Program-made: the position numbers and the translations under genes | The notes under the pieces: model-generated | What the model was told of the DNA's origin: nothing | The model's database searches: none | Seen by the model: only the letters and a program-made list of their open reading frames with translations | Assembly: GCF_009711415.1 (NCBI RefSeq) | Contig: NZ_SMLZ01000116.1 | Coordinates: 127,000 to 190,999, forward strand | Origin: Roseibium denhamense | GTDB taxonomy: Bacteria > Pseudomonadota > Alphaproteobacteria > Rhizobiales > Stappiaceae | Length of the DNA: 64,000 bases | Reading direction: 5' to 3' | In this document: positions 30,791 to 40,890 of the stretch, in pieces | Layout: each line of letters starts with the position of its first letter | How positions within the stretch are numbered: the first letter of the stretch is position 1

Positions 30791-30795
30791 TGCCC

Positions 30796-31173
30796 TCAAT
30801 CCGGCAAAGTCAATTCAAACGCCTGCGGTGAGACGCCGTCCACATTGTCCCTCGCCCGGATGATCACCTTTGTCATCCCGTCCGGTATTTTGACGCCGGA
30901 CAGTGACCGTGTAAACGGCTGCTCCTCGACATGCGGATGAAACAGGACCCGCTCGCCCAGCAAGTCGCCAGAAGTGCTATAGACCGCCCATTGGTCCGCA
31001 TAGTGCTCCCAGCCGGTGTCTTCATGGCGCAAGGTGACTGAAAACGTCCAGCTGTCGCCCGATTTTCGTGCCTCCGCATTGACGATTTCAACATCGCCCG
31101 CCTGCGCAGCGTCACTAGAGACCGAAACCAGACCGGCAAACAAGCTTGCTGCCAGGAGGTGCAGAGTTTTCAT
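30796..31173 (-). CDS. exported conserved hypothetical protein
   Basis: A 125-residue protein with a signal peptide (MKTLHLLAASLFAGLVSVSS, cleavage near DAAQA-GD). The mature part of about 100 residues looks like a beta sandwich: VEIVNAEARKSGDSWTFSVT, HEDTGWEHYADQWAVYSTSG, then VIIRARDNVDGVSPQAFEL. I recognise it as a widely conserved alphaproteobacterial periplasmic protein type but know no function. It stands alone, convergent with marC. Confidence 0.7.
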   Translation of the reverse strand: MKTLHLLAASLFAGLVSVSSDAAQAGDVEIVNAEARKSGDSWTFSVTLRHEDTGWEHYADQWAVYSTSGDLLGERVLFHPHVEEQPFTRSLSGVKIPDGMTKVIIRARDNVDGVSPQAFELTLPD

Positions 31174-31435
31174 GAGTGTCCCTTTTTGAGCTGTATATGC
31201 CGTTGTAAATTGAACGGATATTAGGCCCGAACCCTGGTTGGGTTACTGTGAGGCCGAACGTTATTGTCCGTGCGAAATATTCCGCCGAATGCACAACGCG
31301 ATACTGGTTGCATTGCAAGCGGTTGCAAAGTCACGATGCCGTTAATCGCCGAAAGAGTGTCGCAGCGGAGCCGTCTGACACGGCTGCTTGAAAAAAGTTA
31401 GTGCCGCGGCCATGCTGAGCTGTGGAGGGTGTCGG

Positions 31436-31765
31436 ATGAACGATGCATCAAGCGTCCGGAACAGATTGCTGGCGATGAAAGTCGATTTGGAAGAGCTAAG
31501 TGCGCTGTCTGAGGAAGCGCGCGCGACGGTCGCGCTTGATCAGCAGGCCGTCGGACGCTTGTCCCGTATGGATGCCTTGCAAGGCCAGGCCATGGCGCAA
31601 GCCTCCGAACGTCAGCGGCGCGCAGACATTCAGAGAATTCATGCCGCTCTAAACCGGCTTGATGATGGTGATTACGGGTATTGCGTGTCGTGCGGTGAGG
31701 AGATAGCCGCCAAGAGACTGTACGTTGACCCTCTGGCGGCATTTTGTATTGCCTGCGCCAAGTAA
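31436..31765 (+). CDS. DksA/TraR-type zinc-finger protein
   Basis: A 109-residue protein of the DksA/TraR family. The N-terminal two thirds are helical and could form a coiled coil (LLAMKVDLEELSALSEEAR, RRADIQRIHAALNRLDDGD). The C-terminus holds a four-cysteine zinc finger, YCVSCGEEIAAKRL then FCIACAK. It is shorter than full DksA (about 140-150), so it is more like the short DksA-like proteins that act at the RNA polymerase secondary channel. Start at 31436 with GGAGG nearby; an in-frame TTG at 31388 is less likely. Confidence 0.82.
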   Translation: MNDASSVRNRLLAMKVDLEELSALSEEARATVALDQQAVGRLSRMDALQGQAMAQASERQRRADIQRIHAALNRLDDGDYGYCVSCGEEIAAKRLYVDPLAAFCIACAK

Positions 31766-31772
31766 CAGGTCC

Positions 31773-32291
31773 TTAAACGTGACGCTGCAACTGCTTTAAA
31801 AACACAGCCACGTCCCGGCAAACCGTGTCAATCGGGTAGCCTGCCAGCGCATCCTGGGTCCAGGCAGCTTCCGGGGTCAGCCTGCCTTCAAGGCGATAGA
31901 GAACTTCCTTTTCAGATTCCGAAAGCGGCAGACCTGTAGCCGCGCGCAAAAGCATCAACTGTTCATGGATCCGTCTCAGGACCGAAAGAGCCTCTCCCAT
32001 CGGCGTCAGAAGAGCCTTATCGTCGCGCCAGCTTCTGCCGTTGAACACTTCCTGGGTGACCCGCTGTCCGGCCCCATAGCAATTGTAGGTAATGCATCCT
32101 TGATAACCGAGCGCACTTCGTTTTTCGAAAATCTTGCACGTGTTATCCGGCGCAAGGTTCTTGCAGACTTCTCCTGCGCCCTTGTCATAGGCGAACGATT
32201 CCGACCGGTCGAATGCAAAGACAACGCAGCAAAGTGCGGCGCAAGAAGCGCAGTCTGGGTCGAGGCTCGGTCTGGTGTGATGTGGGGGCAT
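31773..32291 (-). CDS. cysteine-rich protein, possible metal- or Fe-S-binding (YkgJ-like cluster)
   Basis: A 172-residue protein of unknown function. Its first half contains eight cysteines: DCASCAALCC (residues 13-22), EVCKNLAPDNTCKIF and GCITYNCYGAG. This pattern resembles the cysteine clusters of YkgJ-type proteins that may hold zinc or an iron-sulfur centre. The second half is helical without clear motifs. I place the start at 32291, 19 bases after the deacetylase stop; the frame is open to 32405 but that part overlaps the deacetylase. It is last in the run guaA-formyltransferase-deacetylase-this gene. Confidence 0.65.
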   Translation of the reverse strand: MPPHHTRPSLDPDCASCAALCCVVFAFDRSESFAYDKGAGEVCKNLAPDNTCKIFEKRSALGYQGCITYNCYGAGQRVTQEVFNGRSWRDDKALLTPMGEALSVLRRIHEQLMLLRAATGLPLSESEKEVLYRLEGRLTPEAAWTQDALAGYPIDTVCRDVAVFLKQLQRHV

Positions 32292-32310
32292 GGCCGCTAT
32301 TGTTTTTGTT

Positions 32311-33255
32311 TTAGGTGGACGTCGCGCGCGCCGCTGCGTCCGCGATGAGTGCGACAATACCATCTTGAAACATCTCAAGCGTCTCCGGGGCCATATAGCG
32401 TTCAAGGTAGGGCACGCCGGATATCTCCGGCAGCGCCCCGCGCGTCACGTGGTTCACCCGCGTCCGGGACAATAACACAGCATCGTATCCGGCGTTGTGA
32501 ATGAGCCTCAGCGTTTCCGCGTCGAACATGTTGCGGCCGCCAAATGGAATTGAAAAAACACCGCTCAGTTTTTTCCCGCATTCTGTCAGCAGCTTTGCGG
32601 TTTCACCGATTTCAGCGCGTTTCGCATCCGCTTCAAGCGACGGCAGGACATAATGGTGATGGGTGTGGTTGCCGTAGCTGAGGAGAGGATGGTCCAGGAG
32701 CTCTTGCTGCTGTTCCGCGCAAAGCTTCAAAGCATCCCATTCGAAGGCCTCATGCATTTGCAGGAAATCATCGACGTGCCTCACTAGCTCAGCAGTATGG
32801 ACGCTCTGTGATTTGGTTTGCTTGTAGAAATTTGCGGACCGGATTCCATGCTCAGTGCAAAACGGCGAAGCCGCTTCCAGAAAGTCTTCCGTTGCACCGT
32901 TTTTCATGATCCAGCGGATCTTATCGCGCCAAAAAATAGATCCACTGAGAGTCGAGCCGATCACGAACACTGTCGCCGGGATCTTAAGATCGTTCAGGAC
33001 AGGCAGAGCATTCTGAAAGACGGACTTGTAGGCATCGTCGAATGTGACAGCGCAGGTTCCCTCCCGGTCAGGACGTGCGCGCAACTCGTCAACGGTCACG
33101 AAATCAAAATACTGCTTCATCCACGCAAGCTGCGCATATAGGACGTCTGGCGTAACATTGTGAAAATGTGTGTTGATGGCATCCGGTACGGTTTCAAAAA
33201 CGGCATGGTACAAAATCACATGCGCATAAAGGGCCCGGTTCAAAAGCCTAGCCAT
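32311..33255 (-). CDS. polysaccharide deacetylase (NodB/CE4 family)
   Basis: Predicted metal-dependent deacetylase of acetylated sugars, 314 residues. The NodB-type motifs are CAVTFDDAYKSVFQNALP (TFDD, metal-binding aspartate) and the histidine motif GNHTHHHYVLPSL; a later GRNMFDAETL and AGYDAVLLSRTRVN fit the fold. No signal peptide is evident, so it may act in the cytoplasm on a nucleotide- or lipid-linked sugar. The ATG at 33255 overlaps the end of the upstream formyltransferase by eight bases, indicating coupled translation. Together they suggest modification of an amino sugar in a surface polysaccharide. Confidence 0.85.
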   Translation of the reverse strand: MARLLNRALYAHVILYHAVFETVPDAINTHFHNVTPDVLYAQLAWMKQYFDFVTVDELRARPDREGTCAVTFDDAYKSVFQNALPVLNDLKIPATVFVIGSTLSGSIFWRDKIRWIMKNGATEDFLEAASPFCTEHGIRSANFYKQTKSQSVHTAELVRHVDDFLQMHEAFEWDALKLCAEQQQELLDHPLLSYGNHTHHHYVLPSLEADAKRAEIGETAKLLTECGKKLSGVFSIPFGGRNMFDAETLRLIHNAGYDAVLLSRTRVNHVTRGALPEISGVPYLERYMAPETLEMFQDGIVALIADAAARATST

Positions 33256-34126
33256 TCTTTGCCCGCCCATTCTCGACGGTGACTATGGCCGAAAAGGCGT
33301 CTTCGGTTTCGCCTTGGATCTGCCTTTCGATGAGGGCCTCGCGGTTGTCGAAATAGATTTTTGCCGCCTTCAAAGTCCAGTCGCGGTCATGAAACAGTTT
33401 TCCAGGCGTCCATTGCGGCAGCGCGTTCATCGTCCCGGCCCGCAAGTGTTTGAGCGCCTTGATCATAAGACCCGTTCCCGCAACGATGCTCTTTGCGTTG
33501 ATCGACCCGAACGTGTCGCCTGTCTCGACCTTGATCCGTTCGGAATAAACGATGTCTCCGGTGTCGATCCCAGATGACATCTTGTGAACGGTCACGCCAA
33601 AGTAACCGGGGTCATTTTCGATAAATGGCCAGAAATTTGTCCGTCCCCCCCGGTAGTAGGGCGATAATCCCGTATGCATGTTCAAGATGACCGGCGCGCT
33701 CTTCAGGATGGCGCTGCCCAGGATGCATGTTCCCATGACAACAATAGCATCCGGTTCGGATGATCGGATCAGTTCCACGAATCGCCTGTCGTTGATGGAC
33801 CTGTCGGATGGCTGGAGAGGCCCGATCACCAACTCCGAAAAGGTCTCTGTAAATTGCCGGGCGCCATCGGCAAAAAAGCGTTTCTCGGCTTCGCGTTTTT
33901 CAACCCGGATGGCCCGCCCGTAACTTCGATAACGCTTCTTGAAATAAAACTGGCGGGCGGATTGCAGAGGATGCCGCGTCAACGTTCTTTTGACCTGCTC
34001 TGTCCACGGGCGGTTGATCTCTTTTCCGCCGGTAATGATGCCCACGACATGGTCCGCTTCCGACGCAATCCGGTTGCAGAAATAGAAGTGCCGGTCGGAG
34101 GCGTCGGTCAGGATCAGGATGCGCAT
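33248..34126 (-). CDS. formyltransferase family protein, probable sugar N-formyltransferase
   Basis: A 292-residue member of the formyl-tetrahydrofolate-dependent transferase fold. The catalytic triad can be placed at N149 and H151 (LNMHTGLSPYYRGGRTN) and D191 (SGIDTGDIV). It is not methionyl-tRNA formyltransferase: it lacks the C-terminal tRNA-binding domain in recognisable form and has a long N-terminal insertion (about 40-110). Similar stand-alone proteins formylate amino sugars of O-antigens or related glycans. It lies 30 bases after guaA and overlaps the deacetylase gene. Confidence 0.8.
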   Translation of the reverse strand: MRILILTDASDRHFYFCNRIASEADHVVGIITGGKEINRPWTEQVKRTLTRHPLQSARQFYFKKRYRSYGRAIRVEKREAEKRFFADGARQFTETFSELVIGPLQPSDRSINDRRFVELIRSSEPDAIVVMGTCILGSAILKSAPVILNMHTGLSPYYRGGRTNFWPFIENDPGYFGVTVHKMSSGIDTGDIVYSERIKVETGDTFGSINAKSIVAGTGLMIKALKHLRAGTMNALPQWTPGKLFHDRDWTLKAAKIYFDNREALIERQIQGETEDAFSAIVTVENGRAKNG

Positions 34127-34156
34127 GGATGAGCAGGTTTCAAGGCCGGGTGGAGA

Positions 34157-35731
34157 CTACTCCCACTCGATCGTGCCCGGAGGTTTCGACGTAATGTCGT
34201 AGGTCACGCGGTTGATGCCTTCGACCTCATTGATGATTCGCGTCGCCGTTTCGCCCAGGAAGTCGTGGCTGAATGGATAATAATCGGCGGTCATGCCGTC
34301 GACGGAGGTCACGGCCCGAAGCGCACAGGCGTAATCGTAAGTCCGGCCATCGCCCATCACGCCGACGGTGCGAACGGGCAGGATCGCAACGAAGGCCTGC
34401 CAGATCTCGTCGTAGAGACCGTGCTTGCGGATCTGGTCAATATAGACCGCATCCGCCTTGCGCAGGATGTCCAGCTTGTCCCGGGTGATTTCACCGGGAC
34501 ACCGGATGGCAAGGCCCGGTCCCGGGAAGGGATGACGGCCGATGAAGCTTTCCGGCAGGCCGAGTTCGCGGCCAAGCGCCCTCACCTCGTCCTTGAACAG
34601 CTCGCGGAGCGGCTCGACAAGTTTGAGGCCCATCTTTTCGGGAAGACCGCCGACATTGTGGTGCGACTTGATCGTCACCGAAGGCCCGCCCGAGAAGCTG
34701 ACGCTCTCGATGACGTCCGGATAGAGCGTTCCTTGAGCCAGGAACTCGGCGCCTTCGATCTCGTTGGCGTGTTTCTGGAACACATCAATGAAAAGCTTGC
34801 CGATGATCTTGCGTTTCGTTTCCGGGTCGGACTGGCCGTCCAGTTCGCCGAGGAACAGATCGCTCTCATCCGCATGGATCAGCGGGATGTTGTAGTTGTC
34901 CCGGAACATGGAGACGACCTCATCCGCCTCGTTGAGACGCATCAGGCCGTGATCGACGAACACGCAGGTGAGCTGATCGCCGATCGCCTCATGGATCAGG
35001 ACTGCGGCAACTGAACTGTCAACCCCGCCGGACAGACCGCAGATGACCTTCTTGTCGCCGACCTGCTGACGGATCTTTTCGATGGCATCGTCCTTATAGG
35101 CGCCCATCGTCCAGTCGCCAGTAAAACCGGCGAGCTTGACGAAATTCTCGTAAAGCGTCTTGCCGTTCGGCGTGTGATGCACTTCCGGGTGAAACTGGAC
35201 GGCATAAAAATTCCGGCCTGTGTCGGCGGTGATCGCAAACGGTGCGTTTGGCGAGGTGCCGAAAACCTCGAACCCCGGTGCGAGCTTGGCAACATGATCG
35301 CCGTGGCTCATCCAGACCTGTTCCTTGCCACCGGCAAACCAGCCGTTCAGGATCGACAGATCGGTACCGGCGGGTGTCACGAAGGCCCGGCCGAACTCGG
35401 CAGTGCCTCCACCGCCGGAAATCTTGCCGCCATGCACTTCGCCGCCGAGCTGCTGCATCATCACTTGCTGGCCATAGCAGATGCCGAGGATCGGAACCCC
35501 AAGACCGTAGACGCTTTCCGGTGGGCGCGGAGATCCTTCCCGCGTCACGGAGTCCGGTCCGCCGGAGAAGATCACGGCCTTGGGCGCGAACTCGGCCAGA
35601 AACGCATCTGTGACGTTCTGAAAGGGATGGATCTCGCAGTAGACATTCAGCTCGCGCAAACGTCGGGCGATCAGCTGCGTTACTTGCGATCCGAAATCGA
35701 TGATGAGAAGGCGGTCGTGTTGATGGGTCAT
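34157..35731 (-). CDS. guaA: GMP synthase (glutamine-hydrolysing)
   Basis: Converts XMP to GMP with glutamine and ATP. The 524-residue protein has the class I amidotransferase domain with nucleophile in [19 protein letters not shown], catalytic His in [11 protein letters not shown], the ATP-pyrophosphatase P-loop [15 protein letters not shown], and the C-terminal dimerisation domain ending [18 protein letters not shown]. Catalyses the step after GuaB (38515-40023), but the two genes are separated by a TPR gene and rsmB. It heads a run that continues into sugar-modifying genes. Confidence 0.98.
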   Translation of the reverse strand: MTHQHDRLLIIDFGSQVTQLIARRLRELNVYCEIHPFQNVTDAFLAEFAPKAVIFSGGPDSVTREGSPRPPESVYGLGVPILGICYGQQVMMQQLGGEVHGGKISGGGGTAEFGRAFVTPAGTDLSILNGWFAGGKEQVWMSHGDHVAKLAPGFEVFGTSPNAPFAITADTGRNFYAVQFHPEVHHTPNGKTLYENFVKLAGFTGDWTMGAYKDDAIEKIRQQVGDKKVICGLSGGVDSSVAAVLIHEAIGDQLTCVFVDHGLMRLNEADEVVSMFRDNYNIPLIHADESDLFLGELDGQSDPETKRKIIGKLFIDVFQKHANEIEGAEFLAQGTLYPDVIESVSFSGGPSVTIKSHHNVGGLPEKMGLKLVEPLRELFKDEVRALGRELGLPESFIGRHPFPGPGLAIRCPGEITRDKLDILRKADAVYIDQIRKHGLYDEIWQAFVAILPVRTVGVMGDGRTYDYACALRAVTSVDGMTADYYPFSHDFLGETATRIINEVEGINRVTYDITSKPPGTIEWE

Positions 35732-35977
35732 GGGCAGCTTCTAGCGTCTCTTTTGACGAATTTGAACCCACTTCCTGCGATCTGGGAACTGCACACTGTA
35801 ATTCTTTGATGGCTTCGTCCACAGGGTTTCGGGCGGAGGATGCAACCCTGTCAAAATGCGCAAGCTGTGCAAGACAAGATTTGGCTTTTGACCGCAGCCT
35901 CTGCGCCCTTTTACGGTGAGTATTCGCGACACATTTGATTCGCTGATCGATCACCGGTCAGGTGCCAGGACCCGTTT

Positions 35978-37150
35978 ATGATTGCTGCCGCTCGCACGAC
36001 CTTTGATGAAGCTGTTGCCTTGGAACGCTCAGGGCATCTCGACCGGGCCTTAGCAACCTACCTCAAGGCGCTGGAGATGGCGCCGCAAGATACCGAAATC
36101 GCCTACAGGACCGCGCTTGCCATGCTGCAATCGGGCCAGGTCGAGGAAGCCCAATCCCAGCTGCGGCGGATCGTATTCGCTGAACCGGATCATATGAAGG
36201 CGAGAGCAAGCCTCGGGAATTGCCAGCTGCTGCTTGGTGACACGGAAAATGCGAGGCAGAATTTTGCTGAAGTGCTGGATCGCACGCCAGATGACATCAA
36301 TGCGTTATACGGGCTTGCAACAGTCTTACATCAGGACGGACAATACGCGGATGGGTTGGTCACCGCACGCCGGCTTGTGACCCTTCTTCCAAACCATGCT
36401 GCCGCGCTCACCCTCCTGGCCGACATTCAAATCAAATCGTCCGATATGCCATCGGCCATTGCAAATTACCGGAAGGCTTTGAAAACCGATCCCGGTTTTC
36501 TTGACGCCCTAACTGGGCTTGGCAAAGCGCTTTTACGGCGCAAGCGGTTTGACGACGTTGTCGAACTGATGATCCGTGCCGCACAGGCCGCGCCAAAGGA
36601 CCCGGAACCGTTCGACTTGCTGTCACAGGCGTTGGAAGGACGGGACGACCTGCAGGACGCGGTCGAGGCTGCCGAAGCTGCCTTGGAGTTGTCGCCGCAA
36701 GCAGAAGGTTTGCTTGTCCGGTTGAGCGTTTTGAACCGTCGGACCGGCGACCACAAGCTGGCGCTCCGGTATGCGGTGAAGGTTCTGGAAAGCAATCCAG
36801 ACCATGCAGCGGCGATGAATGCGCTTGGCGCCGCGCTTGCCGCTTTGGACTACCCCAAAGAGGCGCGCCGGGTGCTGACCGGATTGTCCGCGGGCAAGGG
36901 CTTTCCGCCCGAGGTAAAGAGCCTTGTAAACCGGCTCACGAAGGATGTTCAGGGACCTGGTGAAGGGGGCGTTCAAAAGGTCTCCGCAATGGAGGCAGCG
37001 GAGAACGTATCTTCGGAAGAAGCTTGTCTTGAAAGGTCTATTGGCGACCCGGAACAGGCGCCTTCTGACCGGAAATTGCCCGGATCGCCTACACATGACG
37101 GCGAGGCTTTGCCGAATGTCTTGGGCTTGAGACGCCGGGATTCCTCCTGA
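35978..37150 (+). CDS. tetratricopeptide-repeat protein
   Basis: A 390-residue protein formed largely of TPR units. At least eight can be traced from residue 2 to about 300, for example ERSGHLDRALATYLKALEMA, GDTENARQNFAEVLDRTPDD and GDHKLALRYAVKVLESNPDH. No signal peptide or membrane segment is visible, so it is probably a cytoplasmic scaffold. The C-terminal 90 residues are polar and low in structure. It is divergent from guaA and convergent with the rsmB-like gene. No specific partner can be named. Confidence 0.85.
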   Translation: MIAAARTTFDEAVALERSGHLDRALATYLKALEMAPQDTEIAYRTALAMLQSGQVEEAQSQLRRIVFAEPDHMKARASLGNCQLLLGDTENARQNFAEVLDRTPDDINALYGLATVLHQDGQYADGLVTARRLVTLLPNHAAALTLLADIQIKSSDMPSAIANYRKALKTDPGFLDALTGLGKALLRRKRFDDVVELMIRAAQAAPKDPEPFDLLSQALEGRDDLQDAVEAAEAALELSPQAEGLLVRLSVLNRRTGDHKLALRYAVKVLESNPDHAAAMNALGAALAALDYPKEARRVLTGLSAGKGFPPEVKSLVNRLTKDVQGPGEGGVQKVSAMEAAENVSSEEACLERSIGDPEQAPSDRKLPGSPTHDGEALPNVLGLRRRDSS

Positions 37151-37168
37151 CCGCCCCAAGCTGCCTTT

Positions 37169-38461
37169 TTAGTGTTGCCGCGTGAAGAGAGCGACGAAAA
37201 ACCCATCCGTGTCTGTTGATGCCGGAGTGAGCAGCAAGCCACCCGTTTTCGAGACGTACTTTGGAAGGGCAACACCGGGTAAGGCCCCTTCCCAAACGTC
37301 TTTTGCGGATAGAGCCTCAAACTCCGGGTGCGCTTCCAGAAACCATTCCGCCTGATCTTGGTTTTCTGCCGGCAGAACTGAACAGGTGGCATAAAGCAGG
37401 CGGCCACCGGGTTTGACGTATGTGCTGGCATTTTCAAGAACACGGCGCTGATCGGCGATGCGGTCTGCTAAAGCTTTTTCCGACAAGCGCCACTTTGAAT
37501 CTGGCCGACGGCGCCAAACGCCCGTGCCGCTGCAAGGCGCATCGATAAACACCAGGTCCATTTGACCCTGAAGATCGATCAGATCAGATGATGCAGGATC
37601 GCGAACCTGGATGTTCCGGACGCCATTCCGCTGCAGGCGTTCGTGGATCGGTGCAAGGCGCAAGCGATCCGCGTCAGAAGCGTAAAGCTGACCCTTGTTT
37701 TCCATCATTGCGGCCAATGCGAGTGTTTTGCCGCCACCGCCTGCGCAGAAATCTAAAACCTGTTCACCGGGCTTTGCCCCGGAAAGGAGAGCCGCCAACT
37801 GGCTTGCCTCGTCCTGAAGTTCGAACCAGCCTTTCTGGTATCCCTCCTCCGCCTGAACATGCGGCATCCGTCCCAGACCCGGCTTGGCCGCGATCCGAAG
37901 GGCAACTGGCGACCGCGATGTGACCGCAGCGCCGGTGTGTGCCAGGCGCTTCAGGAGTTTGTCACGATTGGACTTCAGCGTGTTCACCCGCAGGTCAACC
38001 GGGGCCCGAGCCGCAAGTGCTTTTCCTTCCGAAACGGCATCTACACCAAAGACAGCTTCAAACTGCGGCCAGAGCCAGCCAGGAACATCGGCCTCGTCGC
38101 TGGCAGTTGGCTCAGGACCGATGTTATTGGACAGGTGTTCGACCTCGGCGCCGCTCAGTGGCTCCGGTGCATGAGGGTCCGACTCGAGAACTGCGGTCAG
38201 CGCATCCACCCCTTTTTCCCAAGTCAGGCAGTAGGTTGCCAGCACGAGCGCTCTTGCCGAAGCATCTTCCATATGAGCGCCAAGGGACGCCTTGTTGCGC
38301 AACGCATCAAAAACCAGGTTGCCGATAACGGTCCGGTCCCCGGATCCGGCGAAACGGTGAGACGTTCCCCATTCCTTGAGGGCCGCCTGAACCGGCCGGT
38401 GGCGGGTCTCGATTTCCTCCAGAACTTCAATTGCCGCAGCAAGGCGCCCGCCGTCTTTCAT
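37169..38461 (-). CDS. RsmB/NOP-family RNA (cytosine-C5) methyltransferase
   Basis: SAM-dependent 5-methylcytosine methyltransferase, 430 residues. After a helical N-terminal region (1 to about 150) come the SAM-binding segments VLDFCAGGGGKTLALAAMME and YASDADRLRLAPIHERLQ, the PC motif FIDAPCSGTGVWRRRPDSKW and the TC motif YATCSVLPAENQ, giving the two cysteines needed for catalysis and release. The likely target is 16S rRNA, but the N-terminus is not typical NusB-like RsmB, so exact position is uncertain. It lies 53 bases downstream of guaB. Confidence 0.88.
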   Translation of the reverse strand: MKDGGRLAAAIEVLEEIETRHRPVQAALKEWGTSHRFAGSGDRTVIGNLVFDALRNKASLGAHMEDASARALVLATYCLTWEKGVDALTAVLESDPHAPEPLSGAEVEHLSNNIGPEPTASDEADVPGWLWPQFEAVFGVDAVSEGKALAARAPVDLRVNTLKSNRDKLLKRLAHTGAAVTSRSPVALRIAAKPGLGRMPHVQAEEGYQKGWFELQDEASQLAALLSGAKPGEQVLDFCAGGGGKTLALAAMMENKGQLYASDADRLRLAPIHERLQRNGVRNIQVRDPASSDLIDLQGQMDLVFIDAPCSGTGVWRRRPDSKWRLSEKALADRIADQRRVLENASTYVKPGGRLLYATCSVLPAENQDQAEWFLEAHPEFEALSAKDVWEGALPGVALPKYVSKTGGLLLTPASTDTDGFFVALFTRQH

Positions 38462-38514
38462 CAGTCATTCCTGTCTGGAGAACCGGTCGTCTGGTTCTGT
38501 TTCATCTGGCTTAA

Positions 38515-40029
<1,515 letters not shown>

Positions 40030-40179
40030 TTATAAAATGGTGGCGAAGACGCAAGCAGGCATTTGGCTTGCATCTTACGAGTCGCTTCGGCTGTGCCGGA
40101 GAAGTTGGCGCGGGTCAATAACATGCAGGTGACAGAAAGAAAAGAGGCGATATCCGCGCGCTTTGAAGCCAGAGATTTA

Positions 40180-40890
40180 TCAGCCATCTGGGTCAAGGTC
40201 GCTGCCGCGGAAACCCTTGGCAATCACATAGAGTTCCGGACTTTCCTTCCGGCTCGCGGGCGGCTTGAGATGCGCCACAGATTTGAATTCCCGCTTCAGG
40301 TCCTGAAGGAGTGCGTTTTCCGTTCCGCCCCGGAACACCTTCGCCAGAAAGGATCCACCAGGCACAAGATTGCGGCGCGCAAAGTCGATCGCGATCTCAA
40401 AAAGGTGGGTCGTTCTCAAATGGTCCGTCTGTTTGTGCCCGGTGGTCGGCGCAGCCATGTCCGACAACACCACATCCGGCCTTTGACCGCCAAGCGCTTC
40501 CATCAACAGCGCCGGTGCGTCCTCGTCCAGAAAGTCCTTCTGGAGAAATGTGGTTCCGCGCACATGGTCCATTTCTAGGTAATCGATTCCAACCACCTTC
40601 GGAGCTTCTACGGTGGATTTCACACGCTCGACGGCGACCTGGCACCACCCGCCTGGAGCACATCCAAGATCGACTACCCGATAGCCGGGTTTCAGCAATT
40701 TGTGCTTGTCATCGATTTCAATCAGCTTGTAGGCAGCCCGGGACCGGTAGCCGTCAATCTTGGCCCGGCGGACATAGGGGTCGTTCAGCTGACGCGCCAA
40801 CCAGCGGGTGGACGATTCGCGTCGTCCGGCGGAACTCTTCACCTTTACATGAAGGCCGCGGTCGCCCGATCCCTTTTTCGATCTGCTCAT
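40180..40890 (-). CDS. rlmE: 23S rRNA (uridine-2'-O)-methyltransferase RlmE (FtsJ/RrmJ)
   Basis: Methylates the 2'-O of U2552 in 23S rRNA during large-subunit assembly. The 236-residue protein has the SAM site [19 protein letters not shown] and a K-D-K-E tetrad: Lys in [12 protein letters not shown], Asp in [13 protein letters not shown], Lys in [11 protein letters not shown], Glu in [16 protein letters not shown]. The N-terminus is basic ([20 protein letters not shown]). Start set at 40890; it overlaps the exopolyphosphatase stop by four bases (ATGA). The frame remains open to 41058, but that part lies inside the upstream gene. Confidence 0.95.
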   Translation of the reverse strand: MSRSKKGSGDRGLHVKVKSSAGRRESSTRWLARQLNDPYVRRAKIDGYRSRAAYKLIEIDDKHKLLKPGYRVVDLGCAPGGWCQVAVERVKSTVEAPKVVGIDYLEMDHVRGTTFLQKDFLDEDAPALLMEALGGQRPDVVLSDMAAPTTGHKQTDHLRTTHLFEIAIDFARRNLVPGGSFLAKVFRGGTENALLQDLKREFKSVAHLKPPASRKESPELYVIAKGFRGSDLDPDG

